From Nocardioides sp. (GTDB lineage Bacteria; Actinomycetota; Actinomycetes; Propionibacteriales; Nocardioidaceae), in NCBI RefSeq assembly GCF_024509035.1, contig NZ_JANINT010000066.1, forward strand, positions 1 to 49,294: DNA of 49,294 nucleotides, read 5' to 3'. Below are positions 26,038 to 37,218 of this stretch, one piece after another. Positions within the stretch are counted from its first letter, which is position 1, and each line of letters begins with the position of its first letter. A program made the position numbers and the translations under genes. The notes beneath the pieces were generated by a model. The model saw only the letters and a list, made by a program, of their open reading frames with translations. It did not search any database and had not been told where the DNA came from.

Positions 26038-26442
26038 TTGAGCACTGACGCTGTGGCCGTCGACTGGGACCAGCTCCGCGAGGCGGCCGGGGACGCGATG
26101 GAGCGGGCCTATGCCCCCTATTCCGGGTATCGCGTCGGGGCCGCCGCGCTCGCCGAGGACGGCCGGCTCGTGGCCGGCTGCAACGTCGAGAACGCGGGGT
26201 ACGGCGTGACGCTGTGCGCCGAGTGCGGGCTAGTCTCCCAGCTCCACCTCACCGGTGGGGGCCACCTGACGCACTTCGTGTGCGTCAACGGGGAGCGCGA
26301 GGTGATCATGCCGTGCGGACGTTGCCGCCAGCTGCTCTCCGAGAACGGCACGCGCGACCTGCAGCTGCTCACGCCCGAGGGGCTGCGCAGCATCGACGAG
26401 GTCCTGCCGCAGGCCTTCGGCCCGGCCGACCTGCAGCACTGA
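26038..26442 (+). CDS. cdd: Cytidine deaminase
   Basis: CNVENAGYGVTLCAECG and MPCGRCRQLL zinc motifs; probable TTG start after GGAGG (GTG 26053 alternative). Confidence 0.9.
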   Translation: MSTDAVAVDWDQLREAAGDAMERAYAPYSGYRVGAAALAEDGRLVAGCNVENAGYGVTLCAECGLVSQLHLTGGGHLTHFVCVNGEREVIMPCGRCRQLLSENGTRDLQLLTPEGLRSIDEVLPQAFGPADLQH

Positions 26443-26529
26443 CCTGCGACCCTGACAGCATGGGCCTGCAGCACCGCGCTGCAGCACTGACGCGCCCCCG
26501 CGCGTCGCACCGACCCCGAGGGGAGTGGA

Positions 26530-27816
26530 ATGTCCGAGCACGACGCCGTCGAGGTGATCTCGGCCAAGCGCGACAAGCACGCGCTGAGCGACAGCCAGAT
26601 CGACTGGGTGGTCGACGCCTACACCCGAGGCGTGGTCGCCGACGAGCAGATGTCCGCGCTCGCCATGGCGATCCTGCTCAACGGCATGGAGCGCCGCGAG
26701 ATCGCGCGCTGGACCGCAGCGATGATCGCCTCCGGCGAGCGCATGGACTTCTCCGGCCTCTCGCGCCCGACGGCCGACAAGCACTCCACCGGCGGTGTCG
26801 GTGACAAGATCACGCTGCCGTTGGCGCCGCTGGTCGCTGCGTGCGGCGTCGCGGTCCCGCAGCTCTCCGGGCGCGGTCTGGGCCACACCGGCGGCACGCT
26901 GGACAAGCTCGAGTCCATCCCCGGCTGGCGCGCCGCGCTCAGCAACGACGAGATGCTCGAGCAGCTGGAGTCGGTCGGCGCGGTGATCTGCGCCGCCGGC
27001 GACGGGCTCGCTCCCGCCGACAAGAAGCTCTACGCCCTGCGCGACGTGACCGGGACCGTCGAGGCGATCCCGCTCATCGCGTCCTCGATCATGTCGAAGA
27101 AGATCGCCGAGGGCACGGGCTCGCTCGTGCTCGACGTGAAGGTCGGCACCGGTGCGTTCATGAAGCACGTCGACGCCGCGCGCGAGCTCGCCTCGACGAT
27201 GGTCGCCCTCGGCAAGGACGCCGGCGTGCACACCGTCGCGCTGCTCACCGACATGTCCACGCCGCTGGGGCTGACCGCGGGCAACGCCATCGAGGTGGCC
27301 GAGTCGGTGGAGGTCCTCGCCGGGGGCGGACCGGCCGACGTGGTGGAGCTGACCCTCGCCCTGGCCCGGGAGATGCTGGCCGGCGCCGGACGCAGCGACA
27401 TCGACCCGGCCGAGAAGCTCGCCGACGGGTCCGCGATGGACGCGTGGAAGGCGATGATCCGGGCTCAGGACGGCGACCCCGACGCCGAGCTGCCGGTGGC
27501 CCGCGAGAGCCACGTCGTGACGGCGCCGGCCTCCGGCGTGCTGACCCGGCTCGACGCGATGGCCGTCGGCCTGGCCGCGTGGCGTCTCGGCGCCGGCCGG
27601 GCCCGCAAGGAGGACCCGGTGCAGGCCGGCGCCGGCGTCGTCTGGCACGCCCGCCCGGGCGACGAGGTCACCGCGGGCCAGCCGCTGTTCACGCTGCTGA
27701 CCGACGACGAGCACCGCTTCGAGCGCGCGCTGGCCTCGCTCGAGGGCGGCTACGACATCGCGGCCGACGCCTCGTCGTACACCCCCGCGCCCCTCGTCAT
27801 CGACCGCATCAGCTGA
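26530..27816 (+). CDS. deoA: Thymidine phosphorylase
   Basis: DKHSTGGVGDKITLPLAPLVAACG, SGRGLGHTGGTLDKLESIPGW. Confidence 0.95.
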   Translation: MSEHDAVEVISAKRDKHALSDSQIDWVVDAYTRGVVADEQMSALAMAILLNGMERREIARWTAAMIASGERMDFSGLSRPTADKHSTGGVGDKITLPLAPLVAACGVAVPQLSGRGLGHTGGTLDKLESIPGWRAALSNDEMLEQLESVGAVICAAGDGLAPADKKLYALRDVTGTVEAIPLIASSIMSKKIAEGTGSLVLDVKVGTGAFMKHVDAARELASTMVALGKDAGVHTVALLTDMSTPLGLTAGNAIEVAESVEVLAGGGPADVVELTLALAREMLAGAGRSDIDPAEKLADGSAMDAWKAMIRAQDGDPDAELPVARESHVVTAPASGVLTRLDAMAVGLAAWRLGAGRARKEDPVQAGAGVVWHARPGDEVTAGQPLFTLLTDDEHRFERALASLEGGYDIAADASSYTPAPLVIDRIS

Positions 27817-27833
27817 CTCGGCGTCGACGCGGG

Positions 27834-28286
27834 TCAGGGGAGGAGCAGGACGACGGTCTCGGCGACGCAGGCGGGCTTGGACTCGCCCTCGATCTCGATC
27901 GTGTAGCGCAGCGTGAGCTGCTTGCCGGCCGGGAGGTCGGCCACGTCGGCGAGCGTGACGTGGGCGCGGACCCGCTTGCCGACCAGCACCGGGTGGGGGA
28001 ACCGGACCTTGTTGACGCCGTAGTTCAGCTTGGCGCCGGGGGTCTCGAGCGCGAACACCTCGCTGCCGAGGAACGGCACCAGCGACAGCGTGAGGTAGCC
28101 GTGGGCGATCGTGCCGCCGAACGGGCCGGTGGCGGCCCGCTCGGGGTCGACGTGGATCCACTGGTGGTCACCGGTGGCGTCGGCGAACCGGTCGACCCGG
28201 TCCTGCTCGATCGTGAGCCACTCGGAGGTCCCGAGCTCCTCGCCGCTCGCGGCGGCGACCTCGTCCAGGGTCGTGAAGACGCGCAT
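27834..28286 (-). CDS. MaoC-like hot-dog dehydratase
   Basis: FADATGDHQWIHVDPERAATGPFGGTIAHGYLTLSL. Confidence 0.9.
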   Translation of the reverse strand: MRVFTTLDEVAAASGEELGTSEWLTIEQDRVDRFADATGDHQWIHVDPERAATGPFGGTIAHGYLTLSLVPFLGSEVFALETPGAKLNYGVNKVRFPHPVLVGKRVRAHVTLADVADLPAGKQLTLRYTIEIEGESKPACVAETVVLLLP

Positions 28287-28312
28287 GGCGCGAAACCTAC
28301 CGGTCGGCCGTT

Positions 28313-28326
28313 CGGTGCGCGCACCG
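28313..28326. promoter_or_regulatory. Perfect 14-bp palindrome CGGTGCGCGCACCG in the maoC/add divergent intergenic region
   Basis: Directly visible; 65-bp intergenic region. Confidence 0.4.
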
Positions 28327-28352
28327 CGCCCGGTTGGTGAAAGGATCGCGCC

Positions 28353-29462
28353 ATGACCGCGTCCCCGAACCCGACCCCGACCCTCGACCAGGTGCGTCGG
28401 GCGCCCAAGGCGCTGCTGCACGACCACCTCGACGGGGGCCTGCGCCCGCAGTCGATCATCGAGCTGGCCGCCGAGGTCGGCCACCAGCTGCCCGAGGTCG
28501 AGGGCGACATGTCCGCCGAGTCGCTCGGCCGCTGGTTCGCCGAGGCCGCCGACTCCGGCACGCTGGAGCGCTACCTCGAGACCTTCGACCACACCGTCGC
28601 GGTGATGCAGACCGCGTCGGCGCTGACCCGCGTGGCCCGCGAGTGCGTCGAGGACCTGGTCGCCGACGGGGTCGTGTACGCCGAGGTCCGCTACGCCCCC
28701 GAGCAGCACCTGACCCAGGGCCTCAGCCTGGACGAGGTCGTCGCGGCCGTGCAGGAGGGGTTCGACCAGGGTGTCGAGGCGGCCGGCGGCCGGATCGTCG
28801 TGCGCCAGCTGCTCACGGCGATGCGCCACATGGCGCGCTCGATGGAGATCGCCCACCTCGCGATCGCGTGGCGCGACCGGGGCGTCGCGGGCTTCGACAT
28901 CGCGGGCGCCGAGGCCGGCTACCCTCCCACCCGCCACCTCGACGCGTTCGAGTACCTCCAGCGCGAGAACGCCCACTTCACCATCCACGCGGGGGAGGGC
29001 TTCGGACTGCCCTCGATCTGGCAGGCCATCCAGTGGTGCGGTGCCGACCGGCTCGGCCACGGCGTGCGGATCATCGACGACATCACGGTCGGCCCCGACG
29101 GCGACGTGACCCTCGGTCGGCTGGCGGCGTACGTGCGCGACAAGCGCATCCCGCTGGAGATGTGTCCCTGGTCGAACGTGCAGACCGGCGCCGCGCCCTC
29201 GATCGCCGAGCACCCGATCGGCCTGCTGAAGCGGCTCGGCTTCCGGGTCACGGTCAACACCGACAACCGGCTGATGAGCCGCACGTCGGTCACCCACGAG
29301 ATGTGGTCGCTGGTCGAGGCGTTCGGCTACGGGCTGCGCGACCTCGAGTGGTTCACGATCAACGCGATGAAGTCGGCGTTCCTGCCCTTCGACGAGCGGC
29401 TGGCCCTGATCAACGACCTGATCAAGCCCGAGTACCGCGCGCTGCGAGACGAGCTGGAGTGA
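28353..29462 (+). CDS. add: Adenosine deaminase
   Basis: [35 protein letters not shown] motifs. Confidence 0.95.
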   Translation: MTASPNPTPTLDQVRRAPKALLHDHLDGGLRPQSIIELAAEVGHQLPEVEGDMSAESLGRWFAEAADSGTLERYLETFDHTVAVMQTASALTRVARECVEDLVADGVVYAEVRYAPEQHLTQGLSLDEVVAAVQEGFDQGVEAAGGRIVVRQLLTAMRHMARSMEIAHLAIAWRDRGVAGFDIAGAEAGYPPTRHLDAFEYLQRENAHFTIHAGEGFGLPSIWQAIQWCGADRLGHGVRIIDDITVGPDGDVTLGRLAAYVRDKRIPLEMCPWSNVQTGAAPSIAEHPIGLLKRLGFRVTVNTDNRLMSRTSVTHEMWSLVEAFGYGLRDLEWFTINAMKSAFLPFDERLALINDLIKPEYRALRDELE

Positions 29463-29932
29463 GCATCCACCCGCTCCCGTCCGTGCTGCTCCTCGGGTCC
29501 GGGGCGGTGCTGCTGGTCGTCGCGGCGGTGCTGTTCGCGCGGGGCGTGCGGCAGCGCCGGATCGCCGAGGGCTTCCGGGAGCGGGCCGTCGAGACGCAGG
29601 CCGAGGTCGTCGGCCTCGAGGTCAAGGACGTCGGCCTGGGGTCCTCGCCCGACACCCGCTACTTCCTCCGGGTGCGGTTCGCCCCGGAGGGCGGGGCACC
29701 GGTCGAGGCGGAGACGCTCACCGACGCGCCGTACCCGCCGCCGCGGGTCGGGGACCGGGTGACCGTGGCCTACGACCCCGAGCATCCCGCACGCGTCGAC
29801 CTGGTCGCGACCGAGCGCACCGTCGAGGGTGCGGGACGTACGTCGTTCCTGCTGGCGTGGCTGACCCTCGCGGTGGCGCTGGCGACCCCGGCCGCCTGGC
29901 TGGTCCTGGTGCTCGTCGTCTGGACGAGCTGA
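29459..29932 (+). CDS. DUF3592-like membrane protein
   Basis: GTG at 29459 overlaps add stop; TM-(beta-rich: [25 protein letters not shown])-TM. Confidence 0.6.
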   Translation: MSIHPLPSVLLLGSGAVLLVVAAVLFARGVRQRRIAEGFRERAVETQAEVVGLEVKDVGLGSSPDTRYFLRVRFAPEGGAPVEAETLTDAPYPPPRVGDRVTVAYDPEHPARVDLVATERTVEGAGRTSFLLAWLTLAVALATPAAWLVLVLVVWTS

Positions 29933-29947
29933 CCCGGACGCGACCCG

Positions 29948-30496
29948 TCAGTCGGGCAGGATCGCCCACCAGGCGTGGTCCCACCCGGCGAGCCCGACCC
30001 GGCCGCTGGCGAACTCCGCGCGGGAGACGTCCATGAGCCGACCGCGCGCCGGCTCGTAGAACCGCAGCGCGCCGTCGTGCTCGCCCAGCGCGAGGACGAC
30101 GTGGCGGGGCAGCCACCGGCTGCCGATGTAGACCGGCACGGGCTGTCGGCGCCGGGTGGCGGCGACGACCGCGTCGTAGCCGGGTCCCGCGGCGGTGCGG
30201 ATCCAGCGGACCTCCCGCTCGCCGAGCTGGCGGGCCACCGCCCACGGGGGCGTGCCGAGCGAGCGCGGCCAGGGCAGCTGGAGGTGACCGCGGTCGACGG
30301 TCGCCGTCACCCGCCGGTGCATCGCGAGGACCTCCTCGCGGAACCGATCGGGCACCGACGGAGCGGCGCCGATGTACTCGCCGTAGGAGTGGTCGAGGAT
30401 CATCTGCGAGACGACGAGCACCGTGGCGCCGCACGAGACCCGGTCGGGCTGCGTGAGGCGCTCGCGGAAGACCCGCTCCGGCCAGTCCTCGCTCAT
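29948..30496 (-). CDS. Unknown protein, candidate papain-like/C39-like cysteine-peptidase fold
   Basis: SCGATVLVVSQMI plus RHVVLALGEHDGALRFYEPARGRLMDVSRAEF (Cys...His...E/D order). Confidence 0.55.
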   Translation of the reverse strand: MSEDWPERVFRERLTQPDRVSCGATVLVVSQMILDHSYGEYIGAAPSVPDRFREEVLAMHRRVTATVDRGHLQLPWPRSLGTPPWAVARQLGEREVRWIRTAAGPGYDAVVAATRRRQPVPVYIGSRWLPRHVVLALGEHDGALRFYEPARGRLMDVSRAEFASGRVGLAGWDHAWWAILPD

Positions 30497-30540
30497 CGGC
30501 CCTCGCTCATCGGTCCTCGCTCATCGGTCCTCGCCCACCG
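30487..30540 (-). repeat. 14-bp near-perfect tandem repeats (gcgaggaccgatga type) at the udk/downstream gene junction
   Basis: Minus strand: gggcgaggaccgATGAgcgaggaccgATGAgcgagggccgATGAgcgaggactggcc. Confidence 0.85.
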
Positions 30541-31141
30541 CGCTCCGGCGGGCCAGCGCGGTGACCGCGGCGTACCCCTGGTCGGGAGTCACCGGGGCAC
30601 AGCCCCGGGAGACCGCGTGGGCGACCACGCGGCGCTGGGCGTGCATGAGGGCCAGGCCGCGGCGCACGAGCACCCGCGGCGGCTTGCGGTGCTCGCGCAG
30701 GTCGCGGGTCAGCCGGCGCCAGAACGTCACCAGCGGGTGCTGGCGCACGCAGTACGCCGCCGCCAGCTGGCCGGTCTCGCCGACGTGCGGCACGACCTCC
30801 TGGGCGAAGATCCCCTCGGCGACGAACAGGTCGGACCCGTGCAGGTCGAGGGTGTGCACCCCGCAGCGGCCGTCCCGGGCGATGTCGTAGACGGGCACCT
30901 CGGCGCTGCCCTGACGGCACAGCGTGTCGAGCGCGGCGAGCGCGTCCTCGAGCCACCACGACCGCGGATCGTCCCAGTCGACGAGCCCGGCGTTGGCTCC
31001 CTCGGTGATGCGGGGGAGCGTCGGGTCGTCGCCGTTCTTGTAGAAGTCGTCCAGTCGCAGGACGGGGAGACCGATGCGCTCGGCGAGACGGGACTTGCCC
31101 GCTCCCGAGGGTCCGGCCAGGACGATCACACGTGCAAGCAC
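30521..31141 (-). CDS. Uridine kinase family protein
   Basis: VIVLAGPSGAGKSRLAERIGLPVLRLDDFYKNGDDPTLP; FVAEGIFA. Confidence 0.85.
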   Translation of the reverse strand: MLARVIVLAGPSGAGKSRLAERIGLPVLRLDDFYKNGDDPTLPRITEGANAGLVDWDDPRSWWLEDALAALDTLCRQGSAEVPVYDIARDGRCGVHTLDLHGSDLFVAEGIFAQEVVPHVGETGQLAAAYCVRQHPLVTFWRRLTRDLREHRKPPRVLVRRGLALMHAQRRVVAHAVSRGCAPVTPDQGYAAVTALARRSAVGEDR

Positions 31142-31148
31142 GGGCAGG

Positions 31149-32014
31149 TCATACCCCGATCGGGTGCCAGACGGTCTTGGTCTCGAGGAACGCCGTCATC
31201 GGCTCGAGACCCGGGTCCAGCAGCCAGTCGGGCTCGGCGGCCGGCGCGCGGCGTACGCGCTTGAGGTTGTCGGCCGCGGCGACCTCGAGGTCGGCGGCGA
31301 GCCCGGCGTCACCGGCGATCCCGGTCAGGTCGATGGCATTGACGTCCATGTGCGCGGCCAGCCAGGGGCCCACCGTCGCGGCCGACCCGGTCAGGATGTT
31401 GACCACGCCACCGGGCACGTCGGAGGTCGCCAGCACCTCGGCGAACGTCACCGCCGGCAGCGGCCGCTCGTAGGAGGACACGACCACCGTCGTGTTGCCG
31501 GTGACGATCACCGGAGCGACCACGCTCACCAGCCCGAGCAACGAGGAGTCCTGCGGCGCGAGCACCGCGACCACGCCGGTCGGCTCAGGCGTCGAGAGGT
31601 TGAAGAACGGCCCGGCGACCGGGTTGGCGTTGCCGACGACCTGGGTGATCTTGTCGGCCCACCCGGCGTACCAGACCAGACGGTCGATGGCCTCGTCGAC
31701 GACCCCACCGGCCTTGGCAGCCGAGAGGCCCTCGGACTGGCTGACCGCCTGCACGAACTGCGGGCGGCGGTCCTCCATGACCTCGGCGATGCGGTAGATG
31801 ATCTGCGCACGGTTGTACGCCGTGCGGCTCGACCAGCCACCGAACGCCTTGCGGGCCGCGCCCACGGCGTCGCGCGCGTCCTTGCGGGAGGCGAGAGCGG
31901 CGTTGGCCACGAACTTCCCCTTGCTGTCGAGGACCTCGTAGGTGTAGCTCGACTCCGACCGGGGGAACGCGCCCCCGATGTAGAGCTTGTAGGTCTTGCG
32001 GACGTCGATGCGGC

Positions 32015-32018
<4 letters not shown>
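31149..32018 (-). CDS. Short aldehyde-dehydrogenase-fold paralog lacking catalytic Cys
   Basis: ALDH N-terminal domain features (VWYAGWADKITQVVG, GVVAVLAPQDSSLLGLVSVVAPVIVTGNT); 289 aa, no Cys residue in the translation. Confidence 0.75.
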
Positions 32019-33442
<1,424 letters not shown>

Positions 33443-33447
33443 GGGTA

Positions 33448-34410
33448 TCAGTCCAGCGTGAAGTAGTCGGGACCGGAGTAGCGGCCGGTCTTCATCTTGG
33501 TGCGTTGCATGAGCAGGTCGTTGAGCAGGGTGGAGGCGCCGAAACGGAACCAGTCCGGGTCGAGCCAGTCGTCGCCGGCGACCTCGTTGACCATCACGAG
33601 GTACTTGATCGCGTCCTTGGCGGTGCGGATGCCGCCGGCGGGCTTCACGCCGACCATCTGGCCGGTCATCGCGCGGTAGTCGCGCACGGCCTGCAGCATC
33701 ACCAATGTCACCGGGAGCGTCGCCGCGGGCTGGACCTTGCCGGTCGAGGTCTTGATGAAGTGCGCGCCGGCCATCATCGCCAGCCAGCTCGCGCGGCGGA
33801 CGTTGTCGTAGGTCTGCAGCTCGCCGGTCTCGAAGATCACCTTGAGGTGGGCGTCCTCGCCGTCCTGCCGGCGGCAGGCGTCGCGGACGGCGACGATCTC
33901 GTCGAAGACGTGCTGGTAGCGGCCGGCGAGGAAGGCGCCACGGTCGATGACCATGTCGATCTCGTCGGCGCCGGCCTCCACGGCGTCGCGTACGTCGGCC
34001 AGCTTGATGTCGAGGGCCGCGCGGCCGCTCGGGAAGGCCGTCGCCACGGCCGCGACGTGGACACCGCTGGTGCCGAGGGTCTCCTTGGCGACGGCCACCA
34101 TGTCGGGGTAGACGCACACCGCGGCGGTCGACGGGCAGGTCGGGTCGGCGGGGTCGGGCCGGATCGCCTTGGCCGAGAGCGCGCGCACCTTGCCGGGGGT
34201 GTCCTGGCCCTCCAGGGTGGTCAGGTCGACCATCCGGATCGCCAGGTCGAGCGCGAACTCCTTGGCCGAGGTCTTGATCGACCGCGTCGCGAGCCCGGCG
34301 GCCCGGGCCTCCGCGCCGACCTGGTCGACCCCTGGCAGACCGTGGAGGAACCGCCGGAGCGAGGCCTCCGATCCGGTGACGTCCTCGAGGATCGTGGGAG
34401 TGCTGCTCAC
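33448..34410 (-). CDS. deoC: Deoxyribose-phosphate aldolase
   Basis: ADEIDMVIDRGAFLAG, LKVIFETGEL, FIKTSTGK, GVKPAGGIRT. Confidence 0.95.
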   Translation of the reverse strand: MSSTPTILEDVTGSEASLRRFLHGLPGVDQVGAEARAAGLATRSIKTSAKEFALDLAIRMVDLTTLEGQDTPGKVRALSAKAIRPDPADPTCPSTAAVCVYPDMVAVAKETLGTSGVHVAAVATAFPSGRAALDIKLADVRDAVEAGADEIDMVIDRGAFLAGRYQHVFDEIVAVRDACRRQDGEDAHLKVIFETGELQTYDNVRRASWLAMMAGAHFIKTSTGKVQPAATLPVTLVMLQAVRDYRAMTGQMVGVKPAGGIRTAKDAIKYLVMVNEVAGDDWLDPDWFRFGASTLLNDLLMQRTKMKTGRYSGPDYFTLD

Positions 34411-34436
34411 CGGCCCAGCATAGGGTTGACCGCGCC

Positions 34437-35036
34437 ATGGACCACAACCGAGAGAGCATCGCGATGACCGACCCGGCCGCCCAGGACGTCGTCCAGCGGT
34501 TCCACGCGACCAACGGCCGGGTCAGCGGCTACGTCGGACTGGCCGCCGCGGCGATCATCCTGGTGCTCGCGGTGCGATCGTGGAGCGGCGAGCACGCCCC
34601 GGTGGTCGCGATCGCCGCGGTCCTCGGAGGGGTGCTCGTGTGGGTCGCGCTCCTGCGGCCGGCGCTGTGGGCCACGCGCGACCACCTGGTCATGCGCAAC
34701 TTGCTCCACACCGACCACCTCCCGCTCGGCGCGATCACGAAGGTCGTCGTCGGGCAGGTGCTCGCGGTCTCGGTCGGCGGCAAGCGCTACGCCTCTCCGG
34801 TCGTCGCCTACACCGCACGCCAGACGCTGCGGTCGAGGCGGGCGCGCGACAAGACACCCGAGACGGCGGCCACCAGCTATCCGATGTTCGTGGAGGAGCG
34901 GATCACCCACCTCGCCGCCGAGCACCGTGAGCTGCACGGCGCCACCGACGAGCGCGTACGCCGCACGTGGGCCTGGCCCGAGATCGCGGCCGTGCTCGCC
35001 CTGTCCGTCGCGCTCGTGGTCGCGATCGTCCTCTAG
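34437..35036 (+). CDS. Small membrane protein with PH-like segment
   Basis: TM pair followed by LWATRDHLVMRNLLHTDHLPLGAITKVVVGQVLAVSVGGKRYASP and a C-terminal TM. Confidence 0.6.
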   Translation: MDHNRESIAMTDPAAQDVVQRFHATNGRVSGYVGLAAAAIILVLAVRSWSGEHAPVVAIAAVLGGVLVWVALLRPALWATRDHLVMRNLLHTDHLPLGAITKVVVGQVLAVSVGGKRYASPVVAYTARQTLRSRRARDKTPETAATSYPMFVEERITHLAAEHRELHGATDERVRRTWAWPEIAAVLALSVALVVAIVL

Positions 35037-35040
35037 ATGC

Positions 35041-36720
35041 CTAGATCCCGGCTGCGGCCTTGATGCCGTCGCGCACCGCGTCGAGGCGACCGGCCGCGAC
35101 GATGCGAGCGGCGTCGACGCCACCCTCGCTGTCGACCGGCACCACGACCTCGAGGTAGCACTTCAGCTTCGGCTCCGTGCCGCTCGGGCGCACGACGACC
35201 CGCGCACCGTCGGCGAGGTGGTAGCGCAGCCCCTCGGTCGGCGGCAGGTCCGGCCCGCCGAGGCTGAGGTCGTCGACGCGCTCGACTGCGAGCCCGCCGA
35301 GCTCGGTCGGCGGAGTGGCACGCAGCCGGGCCATCGCGGCCGCGATCTCGCCGAGGTCGGAGACCCGGACCGAGAGCTGGTCGGTGGCGTGCAGCCCGTG
35401 CTCGACCGCGATGTCGTCGAGCAGGTCGACGAGCGTGCGGCCCTCGGCCTTGGCGGCAGCGGCGAGCTCGCAGAGCAGCAGCAGCGCTGAGACGCCGTCC
35501 TTGTCCTTCACGTGCTCGGGGTCGACGCAGTAGCCCAGCGCCTCCTCGTAGCCGAAGGCCAGGCCCTCCACGCGGCCGATCCACTTGAAGCCGGTCAGGG
35601 TCTCGGCGTACGGCTGGCCCGCGGCGGCGGCCATCTTGCCGAGCAGGCTCGAGGACACGATGCTCGTCGCGTAGGTGCCCTGCTTGCCGCGGCTCAGCAG
35701 CCCGTGCGCCAGGAGCGCGCCCACCTCGTCACCACGCAGCATCCGCCAGCCCTGGGGGCCGGGCACCGCCGCCGCACAGCGGTCGGCGTCGGGGTCGTTG
35801 GCCACCACGAGGTCGGCCCGGCGCGCCTCGGCGAGCGCCATCGCGAGGTCCATCGCCCCCGGCTCCTCGGGGTTGGGGAAGGCCACGGTCGGGAAGTCGG
35901 GGTCGGGTTGCTCCTGCTGCTCGACGACCGCCGGCTCGGAGAAGCCGGCCGCCTCCAGCACGCGCTGGACGGTGGTGCCGCCGACGCCGTGCAGCGGGGT
36001 GTAGACGATCGAGAGGTCGCGGGGCCCGTCCTCGGCCAGCCCGGCGATCGTGTCGAGGTAGCGGTCGACGATCTCCTCGTCGAGCGTGGTGCCGGCACCA
36101 CCGCGCGGCACGCCGGCGAGCGGGCCGACCGCGGCGATGCGCGCCGCGATCTCGGCGTCGGCCGGAGGAACGATCTGGCTGCCGTCTCCGAGGTAGACCT
36201 TGTAGCCGTTGTCCTGCGGCGGGTTGTGGCTCGCGGTCACCATGACGCCCGCGACACAGCCGAGCTCGCGGATCGCGAACGCGAGCAGCGGGGTCGGCAG
36301 CGGGCGGGGTAGGAGGTAGGCCGTGAGCCCCGCTCCGGTCATCACCTCGGCCGTGTCGCGCGCGAACACGTCGGAGTTGTGGCGCGCGTCGTAGCCGATC
36401 ACGACCGCGCCACGCCCGGCGCCCGGGTCGTGCAGGGCCTTCTCGATCAGGTACGCCGCGAGGCCCGCCGCGGCGCGGGTCACGACGATCCGGTTCATCC
36501 GGTTGGAGCCCGCGCCCAGCGCGCCGCGCAGCCCGGCGGTGCCGAACTCCAGGGTCCCGTCGAAGCGGTCGCGCAGGTCGGTGGCGTCACCGCCGGCCTC
36601 GACGTCCGCGATCACCGCCTCGAGCTCCGCGCGGGTCTGGTCGTCGGGGTCCTGGGCCGCCCAGGCGCGGGCGGTCTCGAGCAGGGCGCTCACTTCGGGG
36701 TGCACATCGGCGGACGTCAT
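35041..36720 (-). CDS. pmmB: Phosphomannomutase/phosphoglucomutase family (PmmB-like)
   Basis: FGTAGLRGALGAGSNRMN, VMVTASHNPPQDNGYKVY, NDPDADRCA, RPSGTEPKLKCYLEV. Confidence 0.9.
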   Translation of the reverse strand: MTSADVHPEVSALLETARAWAAQDPDDQTRAELEAVIADVEAGGDATDLRDRFDGTLEFGTAGLRGALGAGSNRMNRIVVTRAAAGLAAYLIEKALHDPGAGRGAVVIGYDARHNSDVFARDTAEVMTGAGLTAYLLPRPLPTPLLAFAIRELGCVAGVMVTASHNPPQDNGYKVYLGDGSQIVPPADAEIAARIAAVGPLAGVPRGGAGTTLDEEIVDRYLDTIAGLAEDGPRDLSIVYTPLHGVGGTTVQRVLEAAGFSEPAVVEQQEQPDPDFPTVAFPNPEEPGAMDLAMALAEARRADLVVANDPDADRCAAAVPGPQGWRMLRGDEVGALLAHGLLSRGKQGTYATSIVSSSLLGKMAAAAGQPYAETLTGFKWIGRVEGLAFGYEEALGYCVDPEHVKDKDGVSALLLLCELAAAAKAEGRTLVDLLDDIAVEHGLHATDQLSVRVSDLGEIAAAMARLRATPPTELGGLAVERVDDLSLGGPDLPPTEGLRYHLADGARVVVRPSGTEPKLKCYLEVVVPVDSEGGVDAARIVAAGRLDAVRDGIKAAAGI

Positions 36721-36738
36721 AGAGGGCACGATACGAGG

Positions 36739-37218
36739 GTGAGTCGCTCCTTCGTCTTCGGTGGTCGGTGGCACGTCCCGGCACCGCCTGCCGTCGTCCA
36801 CGACGTGCTCGTCGACCTGGAGCACTATCCGCGGTGGTGGCCCCAGGTCGTGGCCGTCGCGTCCCTCGGCCCGGACGACGCGCGGGTGCTGTGCCGCTCG
36901 GTGCTGCCCTACACGCTCGACCTGGTGCTGCACGCGGCCGACCGCTCCGCCTCGCGCCTCGAGGTCGAGGTGTCGGGCGACCTCCACGGCACCGTGGGCT
37001 TCGAGCTCACGCCCACCGACGGCGGCACCCGCCTCGACCTCGATCAGCGCGTCGGCGTCGGCGGTCTCCTCGGCCTGGCGGCGTACGTCGCGAGCCCCGT
37101 GCTGCGCTGGAACCACCACCGGATGATGGCCGGCTGCGTCGCCGGGCTCACCGCCCGCGCCACCGCTCAGGCGATGCAGAACTCGTTGCCCTCGGGGTCG
37201 TGCATGACCACGCCGTAG
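36739..37218 (+). CDS. SRPBCC/polyketide cyclase-like protein
   Basis: VPAPPAVVHDVLVDLEHYPRWWPQVVAVASLG ... FELTPTDGGTRLDLDQ. Confidence 0.75.
   Translation: MSRSFVFGGRWHVPAPPAVVHDVLVDLEHYPRWWPQVVAVASLGPDDARVLCRSVLPYTLDLVLHAADRSASRLEVEVSGDLHGTVGFELTPTDGGTRLDLDQRVGVGGLLGLAAYVASPVLRWNHHRMMAGCVAGLTARATAQAMQNSLPSGSCMTTP

Noticed and set aside
30487-30540. Short tandem repeats as a CRISPR-like array
   Set aside because: 14-bp units are contiguous without spacers and lie across a gene start; explained as stop/start junction duplication.
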